DNA from: Anaerolineales bacterium
GTDB lineage: Bacteria > Chloroflexota > Anaerolineae > Anaerolineales > Villigracilaceae
Assembly: GCA_019187665.1 (NCBI GenBank)
Contig: JABARH010000036.1
Location: forward strand, 22,447 to 86,446
DNA length: 64,000 bases
Reading direction: 5' to 3'
Of this stretch, positions 18,044 to 25,220 are shown one piece after another. Within the stretch, counting starts at the first letter, position 1. Every line of letters starts with the position of its first letter. Under the pieces are notes generated by a model. The model was not told where the DNA came from. It made no database searches and saw only the letters and a program-made list of their open reading frames with translations. Both the position numbers and the translations under genes were made by a program.

Positions 18044-18077
18044 AAAAACCAGGTTTCTCAGAGGAACCTGGTTTTTC
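18044..18077 (+). terminator. tRNA-Val terminator
   Basis: AAAACCAGGTTTC and GAACCTGGTTTTT form an 11-13 base-pair hairpin ending in a T run, three bases after the tRNA. Confidence 0.9.
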
Positions 18078-18110
18078 GTTCACGATTTCTTTAGTTATAA
18101 TCACCAGACC

Positions 18111-18749
18111 ATGCCTGCCCGCACCAACGAACAATGGATCGCTGATCTGCAAACCGAAGGTCCCGCGCGCGAAGCCGCGCTGGAGGATCTGCGCGCGGTT
18201 GTGGTCAGCGGCCTGCCATACGCCCTCTCGCGCTGGGTCTCCTCCAGCGATCCACAGTTCAACTTCCTCGTGGAGGAGGTCGCGCAGGAGACTCTCCTCC
18301 GCGCCTTGAGCCGTCTGCACACCTTCGAGGGGCGCAGTCAATTCACCACCTGGGTCCACAAGATCGCCATACGCATCGCGCTCTCCGAACTGCGCCGCAA
18401 ACGCTGGCGGGATTCATCGCTTGACGAACTGATGGATGACGAAGAATCTCCCGCCCCCGAAAGCCTGCTCGAAGATGCCGGCGCAGGCCCGGAACGCTCG
18501 GTGGAGCGCGCCGACATGCTGTCCCGCGTGAGGCGCATCATCACCGAGGAACTCACCGAACGTCAGCGTCAGGCTCTCATCATGCTCGGCATCCAGGGGC
18601 TGCCCATGGAGGAGGTCGCGGCGAATCTCAACACCAACCGCAACGCGCTCTACAAACTGCTCCACGATGCCCGCCTGCACCTCAAAAAACGGCTCCTCCT
18701 CGATGGCCTGAACGCGCAGGATGTGCTGGCCGCCTTCGAAGAAAAGTAA
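18111..18749 (+). CDS. ECF-type RNA polymerase sigma factor
   Basis: 212 residues. Region 2 is recognisable at ~45-110 (the VEEVAQETLLRALSRLHTFEG helix and FTTWVHKIAIRIALSELRRKR), and region 4 at ~150-200 (LTERQRQALIMLGIQGLPMEEVAANLNTNRNALYKLLHDAR, a helix-turn-helix). There is no region 1.1 or 3, so it is an extracytoplasmic-function type. The frame is open further upstream, but that part crosses the tRNA and its terminator. The ATG at 18111 is 9 bases after a TATAAT box, suggesting a leaderless or near-leaderless message. The next gene is a candidate zinc anti-sigma. Confidence 0.9.
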   Translation: MPARTNEQWIADLQTEGPAREAALEDLRAVVVSGLPYALSRWVSSSDPQFNFLVEEVAQETLLRALSRLHTFEGRSQFTTWVHKIAIRIALSELRRKRWRDSSLDELMDDEESPAPESLLEDAGAGPERSVERADMLSRVRRIITEELTERQRQALIMLGIQGLPMEEVAANLNTNRNALYKLLHDARLHLKKRLLLDGLNAQDVLAAFEEK

Positions 18750-18787
18750 GAAATTCCGCAACCTTATCGTCAAGTGAAAAGGTTAGA

Positions 18788-19084
18788 ATGAAATTAAAAG
18801 ACTGGCTGAAACAGATCGGGCGCGCGCCCAAAACCCAACGAGTCGTCCCACCCATCAGCGATGCGGATGTGATCGGACTGATCCGCTACCTCGAGACTCA
18901 TGAACTGGACTGCGAACAGGTCTTTGACGCGCTGGACCGCTTCGCCGAGATCGAAGTGCGCCACGAAGACGCCGCAAAGCTCATGCCGCTCGTGCGCGAT
19001 CACCTCGATATGTGTCGCGACTGCTGCGACGAACACGACGCCCTGCTCAATGTGCTGGAAAAGCAGGACAAACAAGAACCCTGA
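18788..19084 (+). CDS. Small soluble zinc anti-sigma candidate
   Basis: 98 residues, no transmembrane segment. The C-terminal third holds HLDMCRDC, the His-x3-Cys-x2-Cys motif of zinc-binding anti-sigma (ZAS) domains, followed by a helix. It lies 38 bases after the ECF sigma gene in the same orientation, the classical sigma/anti-sigma arrangement. It differs from most zf-HC2 anti-sigma proteins in having the zinc motif near its C-terminus and no membrane anchor, so if it is an anti-sigma it would sense a cytoplasmic signal, for example redox state. The assignment rests on the motif and the context, not on overall similarity. Confidence 0.6.
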   Translation: MKLKDWLKQIGRAPKTQRVVPPISDADVIGLIRYLETHELDCEQVFDALDRFAEIEVRHEDAAKLMPLVRDHLDMCRDCCDEHDALLNVLEKQDKQEP

Positions 19085-19135
19085 ACCCCGTTTGCCCTTT
19101 TTGGAAAACGGGGTACTTTATCTGAAGGGGCAACC

Positions 19136-19642
19136 TTATTCCCGGAACAACTTCTCGCCAGCGCGGATGGGAACCTTCAAATGGTTTTCAAACGGCGTCA
19201 GCGGGCAAGACCAGGCCTCGTTGTAGGCGCAATAGGGATTGTAGGCCAGGTTAAAATCCACGCGAAAGCGGGTGGGCGAAAGCGCTTCAGGTTCGAGATA
19301 GCGCCCGGCGGGGTAGGTCTCCTGCCCGGCCAGCGCATCCACAAATGAAAGAAAGAAACCATGATCGGCCTCGTAGATGGTCAACTGCGCTTCCTGCCCA
19401 TCCACCGAAAATTTAAATCTCCCATGTCGAATATATTCGCGCAAGTCGCCGGTGGAAGTCTGCACCCGAATCGTCTCGCGTTCAGGGAACAGGTCCACAT
19501 TCACCTCGAGGCGCAGCGCAGAATTTTCGTTGAAATAACGAAGCCCATCGAAGGTCCGTTTCTGGAGCGCCGACAGCGGGCTTTGCGGGTGGCTGGCAAA
19601 GAAATCATCTCTGTCGGCGCGAAATTGTTCGAGGTCGGTCAT
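19136..19642 (-). CDS. DUF1684 family protein
   Basis: 168 residues from the ATG at 19642; an upstream in-frame start adds six residues. Family features are the N-terminal EQFRADRDDFFASHPQSPL, the FDGLRYF segment, and the C-terminal block RVDFNLAYNPYCAYNEAWSCPLTPFENHLKVPIRAGEK, in which the Asn-Pro-Tyr-Cys-Ala-Tyr core is diagnostic. The biochemical function of the family is unknown. It is transcribed towards the sigma/anti-sigma pair, and its 5' region is divergent from the response regulator gene. Confidence 0.85.
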   Translation of the reverse strand: MTDLEQFRADRDDFFASHPQSPLSALQKRTFDGLRYFNENSALRLEVNVDLFPERETIRVQTSTGDLREYIRHGRFKFSVDGQEAQLTIYEADHGFFLSFVDALAGQETYPAGRYLEPEALSPTRFRVDFNLAYNPYCAYNEAWSCPLTPFENHLKVPIRAGEKLFRE

Positions 19643-19735
19643 ATCGTCTCCAATGCCCATTAGACTCCGCCGCGCCGCCCATCCTTACGCGCGCCTCTTG
19701 CCATTTCTCCATTCTTATGCTATTTTTGACGCAGT

Positions 19736-20122
19736 ATGGACAAACAAAAGACTGTTTTGATCGTGGAAGATGAACCCGATGCCGCCGAACTTTTCGCTGA
19801 AATGATGCGCGTCAACGGGTTCCGGGTGGTAAAAACCTTCTCCAGCACACCCGCCATCGAAATGCTCGCCAACGAACAACCCGACCTGGTATTGCTCGAC
19901 CTGATGATGCCGGATATTTCGGGGCTGGAAGTGTTGCGATTCATGCGCCGCGAGCCGCACTACAAAGACCTCCCCGTCATTGTGGTTTCAGCCAAAAGCA
20001 TGCCGGTGGATATCAAAGTCGGCATGGAGGCAGGGGCATCAGCCTATCTCACCAAGCCAGTCGGGTATCTCGATCTCAAACACGCGGTCGAGAGGCTGAT
20101 CCCATCCGAGCCGCGCGCCTAA
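19736..20122 (+). CDS. Single-domain response regulator (CheY-like)
   Basis: 128 residues consisting only of a receiver domain. The acidic pocket is EDEPD near residues 11-15, the phospho-acceptor is Asp55 in LLDLMMPD, the conserved Ser is in VIVVSAKS, and Lys lies in the LTKP motif. There is no output domain, so it acts through protein contact with a kinase or another target. No kinase is adjacent; the orphan PAS kinase at 13931-15610 is the nearest candidate. The thpR gene starts six bases downstream. Confidence 0.9.
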   Translation: MDKQKTVLIVEDEPDAAELFAEMMRVNGFRVVKTFSSTPAIEMLANEQPDLVLLDLMMPDISGLEVLRFMRREPHYKDLPVIVVSAKSMPVDIKVGMEAGASAYLTKPVGYLDLKHAVERLIPSEPRA

Positions 20123-20127
20123 ACTGC

Positions 20128-20712
20128 ATGACCACCCTGCGCTCCTTTATCGCCGTTGAGATTCCCCCTGTCATCCAACAAGCGATCCAGCACGAGATCG
20201 AACCCCTGCGCGGCGCGCTCGGGCCCGGCCTGGTGCGTTGGGTCGCGTGCCAAAATCTGCACGTGACGTTAAAATTCCTCGGCGACATTTCCTCTGAAAC
20301 GTTGGGGATGCTCGCCAACATGCTGACCCTGGAGGCCGGACGAGTTCAGTCATTTCCCATCCGCGTAAGCGGCCTCGGTTCATTCCCGACCCCGAAGCGG
20401 GCGCGCGTACTCTGGGTTGGACTCCACGCCCCGGCCGAACTCTCCACCCTGCAGCGCGGAATCGAATCAGCGGCGGCCAAACTCGGCTATGCGGCGGAGG
20501 CGCGCCCCTTCTCGCCGCACCTGACAATCGGGCGCGTCCGCCAGCAGGCAACCGCCAGCGACCAGCAATCCATCTGGAAGACGTTCGAGCGGAGCCATAT
20601 CGGCGATCTTGGCAATGCCGAAATATCCGCCGTCCATCTCTACAAAAGCGAACTGAGTCGCGGCGGCGCCGTGTACACAAAATTATTTTCCGCCCCTTTG
20701 AAGACGTCATAA
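20128..20712 (+). CDS. thpR: RNA 2',3'-cyclic phosphodiesterase (2H family)
   Basis: 194 residues. The two HxTx motifs of the 2H phosphoesterase superfamily are present: HVTLKFLG near residue 45 and HLTIGRV near residue 131. The RSFIAVEIPP start is typical of ThpR (formerly LigT). It hydrolyses 2',3'-cyclic phosphate ends of RNA to 2'-phosphate. The gene is six bases after the response regulator and probably in one transcript with it. Confidence 0.92.
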   Translation: MTTLRSFIAVEIPPVIQQAIQHEIEPLRGALGPGLVRWVACQNLHVTLKFLGDISSETLGMLANMLTLEAGRVQSFPIRVSGLGSFPTPKRARVLWVGLHAPAELSTLQRGIESAAAKLGYAAEARPFSPHLTIGRVRQQATASDQQSIWKTFERSHIGDLGNAEISAVHLYKSELSRGGAVYTKLFSAPLKTS

Positions 20713-20781
20713 TTCTTTTTCATTGCAACCCGCGCGCCGGCAACCCGCTGCAATGACAATCCTACATACATGAGGTGATCC

Positions 20782-21126
20782 CTGAACGCCCTGACTCTCG
20801 CACGCTCCATCGTGGAAGCCCTTGAAGATAAAAAAGGGGAGGATATCGTATTAATGGACATCAAAGACATCGCCTCCTTCACCGATTATTTCGTGATCGG
20901 CAACGGCACCAGCGGCCGCATGTTGGACGCCCTGGCAAAAGCCGCGCAGGATGCGGCGCGCACCAAACACAGACGCAGCGGACGCGTCGAGGGCGGCTCG
21001 CATGCCGGGTGGCTCGTGGTGGATTTCGGCGATGTCGTCGTGCATCTCTTCTCCCCCGATCAGCGCGCGCATTACCGGCTGGAAGAGCTATGGCGGGACG
21101 GAAAAGTGCTGGTGAGGGTTCAGTAA
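20782..21126 (+). CDS. rsfS: Ribosomal silencing factor RsfS, apparent CTG start
   Basis: 114 residues. RsfS binds ribosomal protein L14 and blocks subunit joining under starvation. The family sequence is clear: EDIVLMDIKDIASFTDYFVIGNGTS, HAGWLVVDFGDVVVHLFSP, and YRLEELW. The conserved N-terminal helix LTLARSIVEALEDKK is encoded upstream of the first GTG (20812) and is bounded upstream by a TGA at 20776-20778. The only plausible start is the CTG at 20782, placed after a nine-base perfect match to the anti-Shine-Dalgarno sequence (GAGGTGATC, 20772-20780). The stop overlaps the next ATG by one base. Confidence 0.9.
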   Translation: MNALTLARSIVEALEDKKGEDIVLMDIKDIASFTDYFVIGNGTSGRMLDALAKAAQDAARTKHRRSGRVEGGSHAGWLVVDFGDVVVHLFSPDQRAHYRLEELWRDGKVLVRVQ

Positions 21127-21926
21127 TGGAGCATCCTCGAGGCACGCCCGGAAAACGCATCCTCGAACATATCAAGAGCGCCATCCGACCGTTCTACCGA
21201 AGCATTCAGCAGGTGGCCGATTGGATCACGCCCGACAAACCGTCCACGCTCGCGATCGGAGATTTCGACGGCTACCAGATCGCCTACCGCAAAGGCACCG
21301 CCGATGAACTGGTGGCGAAGCACAGTTTCGGCAACGATATTTTTTTCAGCGGCGTGCCGGAATATCGTCCGGCGGAGGATCACATCATCATCGAGGTGGG
21401 CGCGCACATCGGAACGTTCTCGATCCTGGCCGCCTCGAAGGTCAAACGCGGGCATGTCTACGCCATCGAGGCGTCCGCAGATTCAGCCAACTATCTACGC
21501 GTCAACGCCGCGCTCAACCATTGCGATAATTTATCCGTGCATCAACTCGCCCTGGCAGACAGGGAGGGCGCGCTGGAGTTGTACCATGATACCGGCACCT
21601 GGGGGCATTCCACGGTCAAGGCGTATTCGCAGGCCAGCGAAACAGTGCGCGCTACAACGCTGTCTGCATTCATCAAATCGAACCATATCGAACGTTGTGA
21701 CTTCATCAAATTTAATTGCGAAGGCGCGGAATTTCCCATTTTGATGAGCGCCACGGCAGAGGTCCTGCAAAATATTAAAATGATGCTGATCCTCTTTCAC
21801 TGCGATCTATGGGCAAAGAACACGGAACTTGACCTGATCGCCCATCTTGAAGAGGCGGGGTTCAAGTGCGTTGTGCGCAATCAGATCGGCGGGAGGGGAT
21901 GGATCGTGGCAGAGAACAGGTCCTGA
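21126..21926 (+). CDS. FkbM-family methyltransferase
   Basis: 266 residues from the ATG that overlaps the rsfS stop by one base. The SAM-binding core starts with IIEVGAHIGTFSILAA and continues with VYAIEASADSANYLRVNA, the pattern of FkbM-type methyltransferases. The family's C-terminal FIKFNCEGAEFPIL motif replaces the usual DxEGxE with NCEGAE. Such enzymes often methylate hydroxyls of sugars or polyketides; the substrate here is unknown. The frame is open upstream inside rsfS, but that extension has no family similarity. It is convergent with the following minus-strand gene. Confidence 0.85.
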   Translation: MEHPRGTPGKRILEHIKSAIRPFYRSIQQVADWITPDKPSTLAIGDFDGYQIAYRKGTADELVAKHSFGNDIFFSGVPEYRPAEDHIIIEVGAHIGTFSILAASKVKRGHVYAIEASADSANYLRVNAALNHCDNLSVHQLALADREGALELYHDTGTWGHSTVKAYSQASETVRATTLSAFIKSNHIERCDFIKFNCEGAEFPILMSATAEVLQNIKMMLILFHCDLWAKNTELDLIAHLEEAGFKCVVRNQIGGRGWIVAENRS

Positions 21927-21941
21927 ATTTCAAGCCATCGG

Positions 21942-22883
21942 TCAGCCGGGGCTTTCCTGTTCCGCCTGGCGCATGGCTTGAAAGGAGGCGATCGCCACTT
22001 CGAGCATTTTCACGTCAGGCTCGCGGGTGGTGAGATTCTGTAATGCAAGGTTGGGCTTGATCATCCAACGCACGATGGGATGGCCGAGATGATTCGCCGT
22101 CCAGCGGATATATTCAACGGCCACCCCGGCCAGGATGGGGATGAATAAAACGCGGGTCGCGAGGCGCCAGAGGATCGGCAGCGGCCCGAGCGCAGTAAAG
22201 ACCAAAATGGAAAGCAGAACGAGCGTGAGCATGAAGGCCGTTCCGCAACGCGCGTGCTGAAGCGGATACTTCGCCACCGATTCGGGAGTTAATTCTGCAC
22301 CGGCCTCGAACGCGTTGATGGTTTTATGCTCCGCGCCGTGATAGCCGAAGAGCCGCCTGACATCCGGCATGAATCCGATGGCCCAAATGTATCCGACCAG
22401 CAGGGCCAGCCGCAGGATTCCTTCAAGCAGATTGCCGATCCAAAGTCCGGGCTCGGAGGCGAGAGATTGCAGCGAGGGCATCGGCTGGACGCCGCCTGCG
22501 CCCGAGGAGGCAAGCAGATGTTCCGCCCATCCACCGATCGCGGCCGGGAAGAGGAAGAAGAGTCCGATCCCGATGGCAAGAGACAGGCCAATGGTGAGAT
22601 AGAGCGAAGCGCCCTCCAGTTTTTCTTCTTCGCCGGTCTGCGCGTTCGCCGAGATGGTCAGCGCGCTCATTCCCAGCCCGAGCGCATCCCAGAGCAGGAT
22701 CACGCCGCGCACAAAGGGAATCTTCGTGAGGCTGGAACGATAGACCCTGGCGAGTTGCTCGGTGTGGAAAACGATATCGCCACTCGGCGCGCGCATGGCA
22801 ATGGAATACGCCTTCTGGCCGCGCATCAGCACGCCTTCGATCACGGCCTGCCCGCCGTAGGTGATAATTCGATCTTCGCTCAT
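21942..22883 (-). CDS. DUF1385 membrane protein (YqhQ-like)
   Basis: 313 residues. The start MSEDRIITYGGQAVIEGVLMRG is the hallmark of the YqhQ/DUF1385 family, as is the FGYHGAEHKTINAFEAG segment in the second half with its conserved His residues, and PLQHARCGTAFMLTLVLLSI. Four to five transmembrane helices are visible. The family is often annotated as metal-dependent or as a putative membrane enzyme, but no function is proven. The ATG at 22883 has an AGGAAAAG site. The family E element inserted only 17 bases upstream of the start, and the ribosome-binding site is part of its target duplication. Confidence 0.87.
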   Translation of the reverse strand: MSEDRIITYGGQAVIEGVLMRGQKAYSIAMRAPSGDIVFHTEQLARVYRSSLTKIPFVRGVILLWDALGLGMSALTISANAQTGEEEKLEGASLYLTIGLSLAIGIGLFFLFPAAIGGWAEHLLASSGAGGVQPMPSLQSLASEPGLWIGNLLEGILRLALLVGYIWAIGFMPDVRRLFGYHGAEHKTINAFEAGAELTPESVAKYPLQHARCGTAFMLTLVLLSILVFTALGPLPILWRLATRVLFIPILAGVAVEYIRWTANHLGHPIVRWMIKPNLALQNLTTREPDVKMLEVAIASFQAMRQAEQESPG

Positions 22884-22900
22884 AATCTTTTCCTGCAATT

Positions 22901-23011
22901 CTCTACCGTACATGAGAAGACTTTTACCGCAAAGCACGCTAAGGCCGCCAAGTTAAAAAGGTTTTCTTTGCGCTCTTTGCGGGCGTAGCGGTGCAGATGT
23001 ACGGTAAAGAG
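22901..23011 (-). repeat. Family E inverted-repeat element, copy 2
   Basis: 111 bases, ends CTCTACCGTACAT and ATGTACGGTAAAGAG. TCCTGCAATT is directly repeated on both sides (22891-22900 and 23012-23021), a perfect 10-base target duplication. It is the same element as at 9164-9273 in the opposite orientation. It separates the YqhQ-like gene from whatever promoter it had, so transcription must start inside the repeat or further upstream. Confidence 0.88.
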
Positions 23012-23148
23012 TCCTGCAATTCAATTCCTGGCAGGCCGCAAAATTCCTGCGCGCCTTCATGAAAACTGACTCGCGGCTGCCAGAAAATAAAGGACGCGAA
23101 GGCCGATCGTGTTGCAAGGTTGATCTTCTTTGCGGCCTTCGCGTCTGC

Positions 23149-23300
23149 TATGGTCTTTTCAAAGTCGCTTGACCAACCGGCGGGTTTGGAACGCGAATGC
23201 CACGAATAGGCGAATTTCGCGAATTTTCCTGGGTTTATTCGCGTCATTCGCTGATTGGCGTAACTCGCGTTGAGGAATCTCCGACTTTGGTAAAGCCATA
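23149..23300 (+). repeat. Family F inverted-repeat element, copy 2
   Basis: 152 bases, nearly identical to 17756-17907. TCGCGTCTGC occurs on both sides, a perfect 10-base target duplication. It interrupts what was probably one intergenic hairpin region (GACGCGAAGGCCG and CGGCCTTCGCGTC words at 23091-23147). The remaining sequence from 23012 to 23328 contains no gene. Confidence 0.88.
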
Positions 23301-23328
23301 TCGCGTCTGCGCGGTACACGCAGGCGAT

Positions 23329-24702
23329 TTACACCTTCATGTTATAAATAAAATGCACCAGCGCCTCGATGCCTTTATGCCAGGTCGGCAAATGCAGGCG
23401 CTCGTTTGGCGAGTGGATGTCATCATCCGGGAGGCCGAAGCCGGTCAGCACAGACTCGACGCCTGCATACTGCTGGAGGTGAACCACCACCCCAATCGAA
23501 CCGCCCTCGCGGCGGAAGAGAGTCTTTTTGCCCCAAACCGTTTCGAGCGCGCGCGACATGGCTTGTACGCCGCGGCTGTTCAAGTCGGTAATGGCCCAGC
23601 CGGAATGGGTTAATTCATCCAGTTCCCAGCGAACGGTCTTCGGCGCATTCTTCCTGAGGTAGGCTTTCATCTGTCGCACCACGTCTTCCGGAGTCTGGTC
23701 CGGGACAAGGCGGCAGGAGATCTTTGCCATGGCGTAGGCGGGCAGGACGGTCTTGCTGCCCTTGCCAGTCCAGCCGGAGAGCAGTCCGTTGACTTCGAGG
23801 GTCGGGCGCGCGCCGACACGCTCGGCAGGAATGAAGGCCGGCTCGCCCCAGAGCGCTTTTACACCGGTCTGCTTAAGCAACTCTCTGTCTTTGACAGGCA
23901 GGCTGGCAAACGCGGCGCGTTCCTGTTTCGTTAACTTTCGAACCTTGTCATAAAAACCGGGCAGGGTGATCCTGCCGTTCTTGTCGTGCATCCCGGCTAC
24001 GAGTTCGGTCAACGCCTGTGCGGGGTTGTGGATCGTCCCGCCATACAGGCCTGAATGCAGGTCTTTGGCCGGGCCATACACGCGCAGTTCCAGGTAGCAC
24101 AGGCCGCGCAGGCCATACGTGATGGTCGGCAGATCGGCAGACATCATCCCCGCGTCCGGGTTCAGGCAGACATCCGCCTTTAGCAGGTCGCTATGTTTCT
24201 GGATGAACGGCCCCAAATTCTTCGAGCCGACCTCCTCCTCCCCTTCGATCAACCACTTGACATTAACCGGCAACTTCCCTGCGCTCATTGCCGACTCGAC
24301 CGCCTTCATCGAAGCCAGCACCTGACCTTTCATATCCGAGACGCCGCGTCCGAAGAAATATTCGCCGCGCAAAACGCCCTCGAACGGGTCGCTTTTCCAA
24401 AGATCGAGCGGGTCCACCGGCTGAACGTCGTAATGTCCATAGATCAGGACGGTGGGCGCTTTTTTTCCCGCGCCCAGCCACTCTCCGTATACTGCCGGAT
24501 GGCCGCCGGTCGGCATTACCGCCACGCGGCTCATGCCAAGCGAGCGCAACTGCTCCGCCACCCATTCGGCCGTGCGAGCCACATCTGCCTTATGTTCGTC
24601 GGATGTGGAGACGGACGGCATCGAAACAAATGTCTTCAATTCATCCAGGAATCGTTCGCGATTCTGGCGGGCAAATTCGATTGCGGTTTGAATGTCGGTC
24701 AT
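23329..24702 (-). CDS. M20-family dipeptidase
   Basis: 457 residues, a zinc-dependent metallopeptidase of the M20 family that hydrolyses dipeptides or similar small peptides. Metal-ligand blocks are VLIYGHYDVQPVDP (His and nearby Asp), FGRGVSDMKGQ (bridging Asp), and WLIEGEEEVGSKN (general-base Glu and metal Glu), with a final His in the FGLPDDDIHSPNERLHLP segment. The central dimerisation insertion is of normal length. The ATG overlaps the stop of the upstream minus-strand gene (24699) by four bases, so it is the last gene of a three-gene unit with the peptide-binding lipoprotein, a sensible link to peptide use. Confidence 0.93.
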   Translation of the reverse strand: MTDIQTAIEFARQNRERFLDELKTFVSMPSVSTSDEHKADVARTAEWVAEQLRSLGMSRVAVMPTGGHPAVYGEWLGAGKKAPTVLIYGHYDVQPVDPLDLWKSDPFEGVLRGEYFFGRGVSDMKGQVLASMKAVESAMSAGKLPVNVKWLIEGEEEVGSKNLGPFIQKHSDLLKADVCLNPDAGMMSADLPTITYGLRGLCYLELRVYGPAKDLHSGLYGGTIHNPAQALTELVAGMHDKNGRITLPGFYDKVRKLTKQERAAFASLPVKDRELLKQTGVKALWGEPAFIPAERVGARPTLEVNGLLSGWTGKGSKTVLPAYAMAKISCRLVPDQTPEDVVRQMKAYLRKNAPKTVRWELDELTHSGWAITDLNSRGVQAMSRALETVWGKKTLFRREGGSIGVVVHLQQYAGVESVLTGFGLPDDDIHSPNERLHLPTWHKGIEALVHFIYNMKV

Positions 24703-25220
24703 GTTATTTCCTCGAAGGTTATTTTACCGTACAAAAACCAAAATTCTGTTTGCGGAAAACCATCTTGCACATTCATGTCCCAGACGAACGCGCCAGCGCG
24801 CCAGAGTTCCTTCAACCAGCCATCCATTGGGTCAGAGACTTCCCCCAACAGGGCGGGGATGGCGCGCTGGCGGACATGCTGGGCATACAAGCGCGTCACG
24901 CCGCGCGGATCGTCGCGATAGCCAGAGAGGAACCCGCGCCAACGTTCGCTTCTCGCGCGGACCTCGCGCTGGGCTTTGCCGTTCCAAGCCGATCGCCACG
25001 TTGAGCGGATACCGTCCAGGCGCGCGTCGAGCGCGTCGAGACCGGTCGCTTTCCAGCCGGTCAAACGCGCGCGGACGAGGAGCAGGCCGCCCGGCGTCAG
25101 TTGCGTCAGGTCTGGGGTGGGAGCGCGGCTGGGCCAGTATAATTCCGCCGAAAGCAGGTATGTCTCAAGATCTTCGATCCCGCTTTCGTAATAGGCCCGG
25201 TCATGCGCAGAAGCGCTCAT
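24699..25220 (-). CDS. Conserved hypothetical protein
   Basis: 173 residues, cytoplasmic, mostly helical with many Trp, Tyr and Arg residues (AHDRAYYESGIEDLETYLLSAELYWP, WRGFLSGYRDDP, DMNVQDGFPQTEFWFLYGKI). I do not recognise the family. The ATG at 25220 overlaps the stop of the peptide-binding protein gene by four bases, and its own stop overlaps the dipeptidase start by four, so it is tightly coupled in a peptide-related operon. A longer frame upstream runs inside the neighbouring gene and is not used. Confidence 0.65.
   Translation of the reverse strand: MSASAHDRAYYESGIEDLETYLLSAELYWPSRAPTPDLTQLTPGGLLLVRARLTGWKATGLDALDARLDGIRSTWRSAWNGKAQREVRARSERWRGFLSGYRDDPRGVTRLYAQHVRQRAIPALLGEVSDPMDGWLKELWRAGAFVWDMNVQDGFPQTEFWFLYGKITFEEIT

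Noticed and set aside
18009..18110. N-terminal extension of the ECF sigma factor
   Set aside because: The extension would be translated through the tRNA-Val T arm and its terminator; the ATG at 18111 fits the family start and has a -10 box.
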